Assembly (NCBI RefSeq): GCF_000282355.1
Contig: NZ_AKJL01000116.1
Span: 1-59,541, forward strand
From: Pseudomonas sp. GM49
Lineage (GTDB): Bacteria > Pseudomonadota > Gammaproteobacteria > Pseudomonadales > Pseudomonadaceae
Direction: 5' to 3'
Length of the DNA: 59,541 nucleotides
Position numbers and translations under genes: made by a program
In this document: positions 39,908 through 48,251 of the stretch, piece after piece
How the letters are laid out: every line of letters begins with the position of its first letter
How positions within the stretch are numbered: the stretch's first letter is position 1
The notes under the pieces: model-generated
The model's input: the letters and a program-made list of their open reading frames with translations, nothing else
Databases searched by the model: none
Told to the model about the DNA's origin: nothing

Positions 39908-41380
39908 ATGACTTCTAACAACATCAGCGAACTGGTCCTGTTGCAGGCCCATGAACTCGCCGAACGCATCCGCCTGCGCCAGGTTTCCTGCCGGGAAGTG
40001 ATGCAGACTTATCTTGCCCATATCGAACGCTTCAACCCGCGGGTCAACGCGCTGGTGAGCCTGCAAGCGCCGGAAGACCTGCTGGCCCGGGCCGATCAGC
40101 GCGACGCCGAACTGGCCCGTGGCGAGTATCGCGGCTGGATGCACGGCCTGCCTCACGCGATCAAGGACCTGTCCCTGACCCGCGGCATCCGTACCACCTT
40201 CGGCTCGCCGCTGTTCAAGGACTTCATTCCCGAGCGCGACGGCATCATGGTCGAACGGATCAAAGCCGCCGGCGCGATCATCATCGGCAAGAGCAATACG
40301 CCGGAATTCGGCCTCGGCTCGCAAAGCTATAACCCGCTGTTTGGCGCGACCGGTTGCGCCTACGACCCGAGCAAGACCGCTGGCGGCAGCAGCGGCGGCG
40401 CGGCGGCGGCGCTGGCCATGCACCTGGTGCCGGTGGCTGATGGCAGCGACATGATGGGCTCGCTGCGCAACCCGGCCGCCTTCAACAACATCTTCGGTTT
40501 CCGTCCGTCCCAGGGCCGCGTGCCGTTCGATGACAGTGCCGATCTGTTTATCGACCAACTCGGCTACGAAGGCCCCATGGCGCGCAGCGTGCGCGATGCG
40601 GCGTTGCTGTTGTCGGTGCAGGCCGGAGCCGATGTGCGGGCGCCACTGTCCATCGCCGAGTCCGGCAGCGCATTTGCGGCACCGCTGGATCGGGACTTCA
40701 AAGGCACTCGCCTGGGCTGGCTCGGCGACTTCAACGGCTACCTGCCGATGGAAAAAGGCATCCTCTCGTTGTGCGAAAAGGCCTTTGCCGATTTCGAAAG
40801 CCTGGGTTGCCATATCGAGCCCGTACAGTCCGAATTCGCGCCAGAGAAACTGTGGAGCAGTTGGCGGACCTTGCGTCACTGGATGGTCGCCGGCTCGTTG
40901 GGCGCGACTTACTCCGACCCGCAAAAACGTGCACTGTTGAAACCGGAAGCCTGCTGGGAAGTCGAAAACGGCCTGAAACTCTCGGCCACCGACGTGTTTG
41001 CTGCCTCGGTGACGCGCAGCGACTGGTATCGGGCGATCTCCAGGCTGTTCGAACAATACGACTACCTGTTGCTGCCCAGCGCTCAGGTGTTTGCGTTCGA
41101 TAAGACTCAACCGTGGCCCACTTCCATCGAAAGCGTGACCATGGACACCTATCACCGCTGGATGGAGGTGGTGATTCCCGGCACTTTGTCCGGGAGCCCG
41201 GTGGCTAACGTGCAAGTGGGCTTCAACCAGAACGGTCTGCCCATGGGCCTGCAAATCATCGGCAGACACCAGGCCGACTTCGCTGTCCTGCAATTGGCAC
41301 ACGCCTATGAACAGGCCAGTCGCTGGTTCCAGCGCTGCCCTTCACCGCTGCTCAGAGGAGGGATTTTGATAAACGGTTGA
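39908..41380 (+). CDS. Amidase (amidase-signature family)
   Basis: 490-aa enzyme of the amidase-signature family (GatA-like fold), hydrolysing a C-N bond with a Ser-cisSer-Lys triad. Lys in HAIKDLSL (about residue 85), Gly/Ser-rich signature TAGGSSGGAAAALA (about 157-170, cis-Ser) and nucleophile Ser in DMMGSLRNPA (about 182-191). Follows the polyamine-type importer, so it may hydrolyse an imported amide. The first codons (ACTTCTAACAACATC) contain an A-rich AACAACA stretch of the kind bound by Hfq/Crc; that is speculation. Confidence 0.88.
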   Translation: MTSNNISELVLLQAHELAERIRLRQVSCREVMQTYLAHIERFNPRVNALVSLQAPEDLLARADQRDAELARGEYRGWMHGLPHAIKDLSLTRGIRTTFGSPLFKDFIPERDGIMVERIKAAGAIIIGKSNTPEFGLGSQSYNPLFGATGCAYDPSKTAGGSSGGAAAALAMHLVPVADGSDMMGSLRNPAAFNNIFGFRPSQGRVPFDDSADLFIDQLGYEGPMARSVRDAALLLSVQAGADVRAPLSIAESGSAFAAPLDRDFKGTRLGWLGDFNGYLPMEKGILSLCEKAFADFESLGCHIEPVQSEFAPEKLWSSWRTLRHWMVAGSLGATYSDPQKRALLKPEACWEVENGLKLSATDVFAASVTRSDWYRAISRLFEQYDYLLLPSAQVFAFDKTQPWPTSIESVTMDTYHRWMEVVIPGTLSGSPVANVQVGFNQNGLPMGLQIIGRHQADFAVLQLAHAYEQASRWFQRCPSPLLRGGILING

Positions 41381-41409
41381 AAGCGCAGAGAAATATTTTA
41401 GATTTGTGC

Positions 41410-41438
41410 TTGACGCATCCCCGTTACCGGTGAATAAT
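41410..41438 (+). promoter_or_regulatory. tRNA-Met promoter
   Basis: TTGACG (41410-41415), 17 bases, AATAAT (41433-41438), then a GC-rich discriminator GCGCGCC. It lies 11 bases before the tRNA, the design of a stringently controlled stable-RNA promoter. Confidence 0.8.
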
Positions 41439-41449
41439 GCGCGCCACTT

Positions 41450-41526
41450 GGCTACATAGCTCAGTTGGTTAGAGCATAGCATTCATAATGCTGGGGTCCG
41501 GGGTTCAAGTCCCTGTGTAGCCACCA
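41450..41526 (+). tRNA. tRNA-Met (CAU), elongator
   Basis: 77 bases: acceptor GGCTACA/TGTAGCC, anticodon loop TTCATAA (CAT at 41484-41486), T-arm GTTCAAGTCCC, encoded CCA. A paired G-C at the first acceptor position shows elongator, not initiator, tRNA. Confidence 0.96.
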
Positions 41527-41532
41527 AGTACT

Positions 41533-41567
41533 AAAAACGGCTTACCGAAAGGTAGGCCGTTTTTTTA
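41533..41567 (+). terminator. tRNA-Met terminator
   Basis: AAAAACGGCTTACC, loop GAAA, GGTAGGCCGTTTTTTT: a stable stem with a T-run just after the tRNA. Confidence 0.92.
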
Positions 41568-41585
41568 TGCCTCGTTTTTTATCCC

Positions 41586-41713
41586 TGTAGGAGCGAGCTT
41601 GCTCCGGGCGGCGTTCCGACGATGGTCGTTAACGATAACGCGTGTTTACTGGTTAAACGCGGCGCTCTTGAGTCCATCGTCGGAACGCCGCCCGGAGCAA
41701 GTTCGCTCCTACA
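41586..41713. repeat. REP doublet with extended arms
   Basis: TGTAGGAGCGAGCTTGCTCC at 41586 followed by GGGCGGCGTTCCGACGATGG; the inverted copy runs from about 41675 to 41713 (CGTCGGAACGCCGCCCGGAG... to CTCCTACA). Arms are about 39 bp, longer than in the other doublets. Confidence 0.9.
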
Positions 41714-42812
41714 CCGCTGGCAATGCAGACAACGCCCGCTCCCAGATCTGCCACGTCCGTAACCAGACCATCGCCTGCCAATCACTGTCGGCCGGATAGA
41801 ACTGCTCCAGCAGATTCAACTTGATCCCGCGTCCTACGGCGTCATTCGGGTTGCCGTGCAGATGCAGCCAGTGGTCATCACGCAGATGACGATGAACGTC
41901 CGGTCCCGGATACGTCCCGCACTCGATGACGAAAGGCATCAACCGTACCTGCGGCAGCGCATTGATCAGCGCCTGCGAGGTGTAACCGGTGGCCGTTGCC
42001 GCCACGCCGGTTTCGCTGACGGTGTCGGCGCCGGTTTGCAGGCTGTAGAGCCACGGACCGTAAATCGCCTGCGCGTCCGCCAGCGCCGGATAGGCTGCCT
42101 CGGTAATCGTCAGCAACATCGGATGACCATACTCGCCAGCGCCAGTGTGCAAGTCGAAGCACATGGCGACCTCGGCATGGGCCACGTGCTGTTGCACGAT
42201 CCGGTGCAACGTGCGGTTCGACCAGCTCGGTGCCAGCCCGCCGAAAAACAGTCCGTCGGGATGAGCATGCTGACCGCCCTCGACGATCGACATCACCGCC
42301 GTCCAGCCGTGCTGGCGAATCTGCTCGTCGAGCATGGCATCGGCGCGATCTCGCGCGGGGCCATGCAACTGCGGGCAGGCATAGATTTCGTGCAGGGCGT
42401 TGTAGGCCTGGTTGTCCGGCAGCGGTCGCTGGAAATCCAGGTGATTGCGGTTCAGGTCGATGTTGTCTTCGTTGACCCGGCGCAACCACGCCATGCCCCA
42501 GGGGTTGATGGCATGGATCATGACCACGGCGACATCCGTTGGCAGGGAACGCTTGCCTAACTCCTGCAGCCATTTGATCTGGCAGCCCGAGCCATAGAAG
42601 CCTTCGACCCCATGAGTGCCGCTCAGCGCAATCAACAGGCGCTTGGCGCCCGGATCACCGAGCACCGCCACATCGGTACTCAGCGATTCGCCGAACGGAC
42701 CTTTGAGCGGGTGTGGATATTCCGTCAGCGTTGCGCCTGCCGTGGTCGCGGCGGCCAGGAACTGTTCGCGCTGGGTGCGATAGCCGGGTTGAGCTGGAAA
42801 CTCGGTTTGCAT
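41709..42812 (-). CDS. DUF2817 protein (M14-like metallopeptidase fold)
   Basis: 367-aa protein of the DUF2817 family, which resembles zinc carboxypeptidases. Candidate metal residues: SGTHGVEGFYGSG (His-x2-Glu, about residues 64-76), and DLHTGAGEYG (His, about 235-244). VIECGTYPG near 310 may hold the catalytic Glu. Start MQTEFPAQPGYRTQREQF at 42812 is chosen; extension upstream lacks coding character. Divergent from ggt across 167 bp. Function inferred only from fold. Confidence 0.82.
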   Translation of the reverse strand: MQTEFPAQPGYRTQREQFLAAATTAGATLTEYPHPLKGPFGESLSTDVAVLGDPGAKRLLIALSGTHGVEGFYGSGCQIKWLQELGKRSLPTDVAVVMIHAINPWGMAWLRRVNEDNIDLNRNHLDFQRPLPDNQAYNALHEIYACPQLHGPARDRADAMLDEQIRQHGWTAVMSIVEGGQHAHPDGLFFGGLAPSWSNRTLHRIVQQHVAHAEVAMCFDLHTGAGEYGHPMLLTITEAAYPALADAQAIYGPWLYSLQTGADTVSETGVAATATGYTSQALINALPQVRLMPFVIECGTYPGPDVHRHLRDDHWLHLHGNPNDAVGRGIKLNLLEQFYPADSDWQAMVWLRTWQIWERALSALPAV

Positions 42813-42979
42813 GTCTGCCTCTTGTTGATTTTCTGGCCTGTCTGTTGGCAACGACCCTACAGAAAATCCTGCCATTGATGAAGGACAAAAACGTCGGTGC
42901 AGTAGGACCTGGTTTGCGTCCCTCCCGGTCGGCCGATAAAGTCCATTGATCGTAGATCCAATGGACGGAGTACCCCCAC

Positions 42980-44812
42980 GTGTTCTCGAACTTCCCTTTG
43001 CGCCGCTATCGCCTGCCCGCCCTGGTTCTGCTCGCCAGTGCCTTGACCCTGGCCGCGTGCAACAACGCTTCGGTGCCGACATTACCGCTCGCTCCGGAAA
43101 GCGCTTCCGGGTTCCGCACCGACCTGCGCACCCAACACGCCGAAAAATACATGGCGGCAGCAGCCAACCCGCTGGCGGCCGAAGCCGGACGGGAAATGCT
43201 GCGCCGGGGCGGCTCGGCCATTGATGCCGCGATTGCGATGCAGGCGGTGTTGACGCTGGTAGAACCACAGTCTTCGGGCATCGGTGGCGGCGCATTGATC
43301 GTACTTTGGGATGGCAAAGCCGTGCGCACCTACGACGGCCGTGAAACCGCCCCGGCCGGCGCCACCGAGAAACTGTTCCTGCAAGCCAACGGACAACCGA
43401 TGGGGTTCACCCAGGCACAAATCGGTGGTCGCTCGGTGGGTACCCCCGGCGTGCTGCGCGCCCTGGAACTGGCCCATCAAAAACACGGACGCCTGCCCTG
43501 GGCGCAGCTGTTTGAACCGGCCATCCGGCTCGCCGAGCAAGGCTTCGCCATTTCGCCGCGCCTGCACCAGTTGATCGCTGCGGATTCGTCCATGCTGCGC
43601 TCCCCGGAAATGATGGCTTATTTCCGCAATGCCGATGGCAGCCCAAAAGCCGTCGGCACAAACCTGAAGAACCCGGCACTGGCCGCCGTGTTCAAACGCA
43701 TCGCCCATGAAGGCCCGGATGCCTTGTACAAAGGCCCTGTTGCCCAGGAAATCGCGGCCAGGGTTCAGGGCCACGCCAACCCCGGCAGCTTGTCCGTGAG
43801 CGACCTCGCCAACTATCAGGCCAAGGAACGCGCACCACTGTGTACCGACTACAAGCGCTGGCAAGTCTGCGGCATGCCGCCGCCGTCGTCAGGCGGGATC
43901 GCTGTGGCGCAGATCCTCGGCACGCTGCAGGCCCTGGAGACTCGCGATAAACGCTTGGCGCTGGCGCCGTTGAAACCGGTCAAGACCAAGGCCCCGGCCG
44001 GCATCGAACCCGACCCGCAAGCCGTGCACCTGATCTCCGAAGCCGAACGCCTGGCCTACGCCGACCGCGCTCAGTACGTCGCCGATACAGACTTCGTACC
44101 CGTGCCGGTCAAGGGTCTGGTCGAACCGGCTTACCTGGCCAGCCGCGCCGCCCTGATCGGCGAACGCAGCATGGGCACGGCCAAACCCGGCACTCCGCCG
44201 GGCATTCAAGTGGCCTACGCACCGGACCGTTCACCGCTGCGGATTTCCACCTCGCAAGTGGTGGCCGTCGATGACGCAGGCGGCGCCGTGTCGATGACCA
44301 CCACCATCGAGTCGGCGTTCGGCTCCCACATCATGGTTCAGGGTTTCATGCTCAACAACGAGATGACCGACTTCTCGTTCATCCCCGAGGAAAACGGGCA
44401 GAAAGTCGCCAACCGCGTCGAACCCGGCAAACGCCCGCGCTCATCCATGGCCCCGACCCTGATCTTCGACCGCCAGAGCGGCGAATTCCTCGCCACCGTC
44501 GGCTCCCCCGGCGGCTCGCAAATCATCGAATACGTGGCCAAATCCACCATCGGCCTGCTCGACTGGAACCTCGATGCGCAAGCCGCCATCAACCTGCCCA
44601 ACTTCGGCAGCCGCAATGGCCCGACCGAACTGGAACAGGGCCAGTTCAGCCCGATGCTGATTCAGGCGATGAAAGACAAAGGGCACAACGTGAGCGAAAT
44701 CGACATGACCAGCGGCACCCAGGCGATCGTTCGGGTGAAGGACGCCCAGGGGAAAGCGTCGCTGACAGGAGGTGCCGACCCGCGGCGTGAGGGGCAAGCG
44801 CTGGGGGATTGA
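42980..44812 (+). CDS. ggt: Gamma-glutamyltransferase family lipoprotein
   Basis: 610-aa N-terminal-nucleophile enzyme of the GGT type, which cleaves gamma-glutamyl bonds of glutathione. A signal peptide with lipobox LTLAAC (Cys27) suggests a periplasmic, membrane-anchored form. By alignment with E. coli GGT the autocleavage nucleophile is Thr424 in RISTSQVVAV; the usual TTHFS/TTHYS reads TSQVV here. Substrate residues in PGKRPRSSMAPTLIF and GSPGGSQIIEYV are kept. The start is GTG at 42980 with GGAG about 9 bases upstream. A terminator lies after it. Confidence 0.9.
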   Translation: MFSNFPLRRYRLPALVLLASALTLAACNNASVPTLPLAPESASGFRTDLRTQHAEKYMAAAANPLAAEAGREMLRRGGSAIDAAIAMQAVLTLVEPQSSGIGGGALIVLWDGKAVRTYDGRETAPAGATEKLFLQANGQPMGFTQAQIGGRSVGTPGVLRALELAHQKHGRLPWAQLFEPAIRLAEQGFAISPRLHQLIAADSSMLRSPEMMAYFRNADGSPKAVGTNLKNPALAAVFKRIAHEGPDALYKGPVAQEIAARVQGHANPGSLSVSDLANYQAKERAPLCTDYKRWQVCGMPPPSSGGIAVAQILGTLQALETRDKRLALAPLKPVKTKAPAGIEPDPQAVHLISEAERLAYADRAQYVADTDFVPVPVKGLVEPAYLASRAALIGERSMGTAKPGTPPGIQVAYAPDRSPLRISTSQVVAVDDAGGAVSMTTTIESAFGSHIMVQGFMLNNEMTDFSFIPEENGQKVANRVEPGKRPRSSMAPTLIFDRQSGEFLATVGSPGGSQIIEYVAKSTIGLLDWNLDAQAAINLPNFGSRNGPTELEQGQFSPMLIQAMKDKGHNVSEIDMTSGTQAIVRVKDAQGKASLTGGADPRREGQALGD

Positions 44813-44830
44813 GTCGCACGCAGGAATGAG

Positions 44831-44863
44831 AAAGGGCTTACCGGTTGGTAGGCCCTTTGTTTA
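44831..44863 (+). terminator. Terminator between convergent ggt and ddlA
   Basis: AAAGGGCTTACC, loop GGTT, GGTAGGCCCTTTG: stem with T-rich tail, serving both convergent genes. Confidence 0.78.
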
Positions 44864-44889
44864 TGAGCAAGCGAAAATCAGCCGCTCAC

Positions 44890-45984
44890 TTATCGACTGA
44901 TCTTCAACCCCCGCCGAACCTGGTGCTTTTCCAGCGCCAGCTCGATCAATCGCGTCACCAGTTCGCTGTAGGTCATGCCGGTGGCCTGCCACAGTTTCGG
45001 GTACATGCTGATGCGGGTGAAGCCGGGCAGCGAGTTGATTTCGTTGATCAGCACTTCGCCGCTGTCGGTCAGGAACACATCGACGCGGGCCAGGCCGGAG
45101 CAGCCCAGTATCTGGAACGCTTCGACGGCCAGGGCGCGAATGCGCTCGCTGGCCTCGACGCTGATATTGGCCGGCACCACCACTTCAGCGGCTGTGTCGT
45201 CGATGTATTTGCTGTCGTAGGAATAGAACCCGCTGCGTACCACGATCTCGCCGCAGCCACTGGCGATGGCGTCTTCATTGCCGAGCACTGCGCATTCAAT
45301 CTCGCGGCCGCTGACGGCAGATTCGACCAACACCTTGGTATCGAAACTCAAAGCCAGCTCCACCGCCGAGGTGTATTCGGCCTCGTCGGTGACTTTGCTC
45401 ACGCCCACGGAAGAGCCCTGATTCGCCGGTTTGACGAACAGCGGCAAGCCGAGCCGGGATTGAACCTCGGCAAACCCGGTACGCGCCGCCGTGGCGCGGG
45501 TCAATGTCACGAACGGCGTCACGGCCAGGCCGGCATCACGCAGCAGGCGCTTGCTGACGTCCTTGTCCATGCAGACGGCCGAACCGAGCACATCGGAGCC
45601 GACAAACGGCAGATCGGCCATGCGCAGCAAACCCTGCAGGCAACCGTCTTCACCGAGGGTGCCGTGGACGATCGGGAAGATCACATCGACGTGGCCGAGC
45701 AGCTCCTGGCTGGAAGTTTCCACCAGTTGCTGGCTGGCCTTACCCGGCACCACTGCCAGTTCGCGATTGGATTGATTGAGGGCGATCAGCGCCGGGTTTT
45801 CCTGATTCAACAAAAAGTTGGAAGGGTCGTTGAGGTGCCAGTGGCCTTGTTTGTCGATGCCGATCAGCACCGGCTCGAAGCGCGAACGATCCAGCGCATC
45901 GACGATGTTTTTCGCCGACTGCAGCGACACCTCATGCTCCGCCGAACGGCCCCCGAAAATGATCCCCACGCGCAGCTTGCTCAT
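44890..45984 (-). CDS. ddlA: D-alanine--D-alanine ligase A
   Basis: 364-aa ATP-grasp ligase joining two D-Ala for peptidoglycan. N-terminus [19 protein letters not shown] (about 6-24), [17 protein letters not shown] (about 110-126), [11 protein letters not shown] and the C-terminal ATP/Mg site [20 protein letters not shown] (Asn, Glu). DdlA-length (about 365 aa), longer than the DdlB of the division cluster, so this is the separate paralogue outside the mur operon. Confidence 0.94.
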   Translation of the reverse strand: MSKLRVGIIFGGRSAEHEVSLQSAKNIVDALDRSRFEPVLIGIDKQGHWHLNDPSNFLLNQENPALIALNQSNRELAVVPGKASQQLVETSSQELLGHVDVIFPIVHGTLGEDGCLQGLLRMADLPFVGSDVLGSAVCMDKDVSKRLLRDAGLAVTPFVTLTRATAARTGFAEVQSRLGLPLFVKPANQGSSVGVSKVTDEAEYTSAVELALSFDTKVLVESAVSGREIECAVLGNEDAIASGCGEIVVRSGFYSYDSKYIDDTAAEVVVPANISVEASERIRALAVEAFQILGCSGLARVDVFLTDSGEVLINEINSLPGFTRISMYPKLWQATGMTYSELVTRLIELALEKHQVRRGLKISR

Positions 45985-46149
45985 GACCTGGCCTCATCCT
46001 GACAAATAAAAAACGACCTGTAGCGAATGCGCCCCACAGTGCAGTATTTGCCCTTGGTTTTCTAGCGGGCAAGCCGCCATCCGATCAGAAGACAGGGAAC
46101 CGCTGCCTGGGTTACCGTGTTGTGCATCAAGCTCAAGACGATCATCACC

Positions 46150-46959
46150 ATGGCCAAGCGTCCGCCTCGAAATGACTGGTTCCTTCGCGCGCCCGATGTC
46201 GGTGGGCTTCAGCGTTTCGAGGCGTTTTTTGCCGGCCATGGCTACGATCTTCACCGCCACGACACCTATGCCATCGGCCACACCCTGGCCGGGGTGCAGA
46301 GTTTTCAGTATCGCGGTGGCTGGCGTCACAGCCAGCCAGGCGCAACGATCGTGCTGCACCCGGACGAAGCCCACGATGGCGAGGCCGGTACCGAGTCCGG
46401 TTTCCAGTACCGGATGATGTACATTGAACCGGCGCTGATCCAGCAGATGCTCGGCGGGCGAGCACTGCCATTCATCAAGACCGGGCTGTCGAACGATCCC
46501 CGCCTTTTCGCCGCCACGGGCGCGTTGCTGCGCAGCCTGGATTGCCCGCTCGACCCGCTGGAAGAACAGGATGCGCTGTTCGATCTGGCGCAAGCCATGA
46601 GCACGGTTTCCGGTGCATCGGGCAAACGCTCGGGTTTCGATTACGTGGCCGCGCAACGCGCGCGGGAATACATCCACGGCGCCCTCGATCGTACCGTGAC
46701 ACTCGATGAGCTGGCGCAGCATAGCGGCCGGGATCGCTGGAGCCTGTCCCGGGATTTTCGCCTGTTGTTCGGCACCAGTCCCTACCGTTACCTGACCATG
46801 CGGCGCCTGGACATGGTCCGTGCGCTACTGATTCAGGGTCAGACGCTGGTCAGTGCCGCGCTGATCGCCGGCTTCACCGACCAGAGCCACATGACTCGAC
46901 AATTCAGCAAAACCTACGGCCTGTCACCGGCCCGCTGGATGAAAATGCTGCGCCGTTGA
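46150..46959 (+). CDS. AraC-family transcriptional regulator
   Basis: 269-aa regulator: N-terminal AraC-type cupin effector domain (about 1-150; HDTYAIGHTLAGVQSF is the usual effector-cupin start) and a C-terminal pair of HTHs, LDELAQHSGRDRWSLSRDFRLL and VSAALIAGFTDQSHMTRQFSKTYGLSPARWM (about 200-265). Start ATG 46150 is preferred to GTG 46117. It is followed by the cupin gene 77 bp later on the same strand, its most likely target or partner. Effector unknown. Confidence 0.88.
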   Translation: MAKRPPRNDWFLRAPDVGGLQRFEAFFAGHGYDLHRHDTYAIGHTLAGVQSFQYRGGWRHSQPGATIVLHPDEAHDGEAGTESGFQYRMMYIEPALIQQMLGGRALPFIKTGLSNDPRLFAATGALLRSLDCPLDPLEEQDALFDLAQAMSTVSGASGKRSGFDYVAAQRAREYIHGALDRTVTLDELAQHSGRDRWSLSRDFRLLFGTSPYRYLTMRRLDMVRALLIQGQTLVSAALIAGFTDQSHMTRQFSKTYGLSPARWMKMLRR

Positions 46960-47035
46960 GCCACGCACAATCGTACAAGAAGCGCGTTGAGTCGCTGGCT
47001 ATCGTGGGTTCACAAACAACCGCGAGAGCAGTTTC

Positions 47036-47404
47036 ATGAACGCTTACGAAAGCCTGAACTTCGCTGAAAAAATCAACCGGATCGACTCGCACTGGTCGCC
47101 CCGGGTCATCGCTGAAATGAACGACTACCAGTTCAAGGTAGTGAAGCTGCTGGGGGACTTTATCTGGCACGACCACCTTGATACCGACGAAACCTTCATC
47201 GTTCTCGAAGGCCAGTTACGCATCGACTTTCGCGATGGCCATGTGCTGGTGAACGCCGGGGAAATGTATGTGGTGCCCAAAGGCGTCGAGCACAAACCCT
47301 GTGCCGGGCAGGAGGTAAAACTCCTGCTGATCGAACCCAAGGGCGTGCTCAACACGGGCAGCGAAGGTGGCGAGCGCACGGCAGAAAATGATGTGTGGAT
47401 CTGA
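47036..47404 (+). CDS. Cupin-domain protein
   Basis: 122-aa single-domain cupin. Metal motif 1 WHDHLDTDETFIVLEGQL (His-x-His-x4-Asp/Glu, about 44-61) and motif 2 PKGVEHKPCAG (His, about 80-90). Encoded 77 bp downstream of the AraC-type gene. Substrate unknown. Confidence 0.85.
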   Translation: MNAYESLNFAEKINRIDSHWSPRVIAEMNDYQFKVVKLLGDFIWHDHLDTDETFIVLEGQLRIDFRDGHVLVNAGEMYVVPKGVEHKPCAGQEVKLLLIEPKGVLNTGSEGGERTAENDVWI

Positions 47405-47416
47405 GCACCGGCCGAC

Positions 47417-48016
47417 TTAGGCCTGCAAGGTCTTGCCGTCCACCGGCTCACCAATGGTCAGGAAGTGCCCGCCCGCCACATGGTGCAAGGTGCGCAAGGC
47501 ATCTTGCCCTTCGAAGTGCCAACGCCCTTCGCTGAACACGCGCTCGTCAGCCTGGGCGGCAATCACTTCGGCCAGGAACAGATCGTACTGCTGGTGGTTG
47601 TTCGGCTCCGGCAACAGGCGACATTCCAGCCAGGCCACACAGCCTTCGAGCATCGGCGCATCAACCGACTGGCCGGTAAACGTCTGCAAGTCGTAGGTCT
47701 CAAACTTGTCGCGCCCCTGGCCCTGGGTCAATTCCAGGCCGGAGGTCGAACCGACGGTCTGCACAATGTCGGCCTGGGCAGCACACGGCACGTTCAGTAC
47801 AAAAGTGCCCGAGGCTTCCAGCAACTGGCGAGTCCAGGTGGACTTGTCCAGCACCACGGCAATTTTCGGTGGTTCGAAATCCAGCGGCATGGCCCAGGCT
47901 GCCGCCATGATATTGCGCTGGCCACCGTGGGCTGCGCTGACCAGCACGGTCGGCCCGTGATTGAGCAGACGATAAGCCTTGGACAAGGGAACCGGACGGC
48001 GGTGGGAAACGCTCAT
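47417..48016 (-). CDS. Flavin reductase family protein
   Basis: 199-aa FMN-binding split-barrel protein of the flavin-reductase-like family. Pattern GPTVLVSAAHGGQRNIMAAAWAMPLDFEPPKIAVVL (about 22-57) and LPEPNNHQQYDLFLAEVIAA (about 125-145) are typical. The start at 48016 (MSVSHRRPVPLSKAYRLLNHG) has a better N-terminus than an ATG 14 codons upstream. Convergent with the cupin gene. Physiological partner unknown. Confidence 0.85.
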   Translation of the reverse strand: MSVSHRRPVPLSKAYRLLNHGPTVLVSAAHGGQRNIMAAAWAMPLDFEPPKIAVVLDKSTWTRQLLEASGTFVLNVPCAAQADIVQTVGSTSGLELTQGQGRDKFETYDLQTFTGQSVDAPMLEGCVAWLECRLLPEPNNHQQYDLFLAEVIAAQADERVFSEGRWHFEGQDALRTLHHVAGGHFLTIGEPVDGKTLQA

Positions 48017-48070
48017 GGAAGTCTGCTCTAGGGGGAAATGAGCCGATTGTAGCGACATCCCAAATGAAAA

Positions 48071-48096
48071 GATCGCAGCCTGCGGCAGCTCCTACA
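48071..48096. repeat. Single REP unit of a third class
   Basis: GATCGCAGCCTGCGGCAGCT CCTACA at 48071-48096 matches the unit at 55098-55123, so the same element flanks both sides of the T6SS module. Internal hairpin AGCCTGCGGCAGCT. Confidence 0.85.
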
Positions 48097-48120
48097 GAGT
48101 GGTCCAAAGAAACTGGGCAG

Positions 48121-48250
48121 CTACACCTCTGGCCCTACCCTGTCTTCACTGGCATCGGTGATCACGAACAGGTGCAAGGGGCCATGTATGCCGGGAATGC
48201 TCCCGACCTGGGGCGCGCACCTTAATAGCGACACGGCACGATATCGACGT
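48121..48250 (-). pseudogene. Fragment of a second Tle5-type phospholipase gene
   Basis: Read on the minus strand, this stretch encodes GIHGPLHLFVITDASEDRVG and then a stop at 48121. The intact Tle5 in the window has AIHGPLHLFVITNASKAGIG at residues 380-399. At DNA level 48154-48196 matches 50261-50303 at 36 of 43 bases. Further upstream the frame no longer resembles Tle5 and no start is present. It lies directly after the immunity gene and looks like the relic of a decayed effector from an earlier or tandem module. Confidence 0.82.
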
Positions 48251-48251
48251 G

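Noticed and set aside
38918..41302. Minus-strand open frame of 794 codons over the binding-protein and amidase genes
   Set aside because: Shadow of two confident plus-strand genes; spans an intergenic terminator and has no family signature.
42813..43295. Upstream extension of the DUF2817 gene to 528 aa
   Set aside because: The extra N-terminus overlaps the ggt coding strand and has no coding character; the family start is MQTEFPAQPGYR at 42812.
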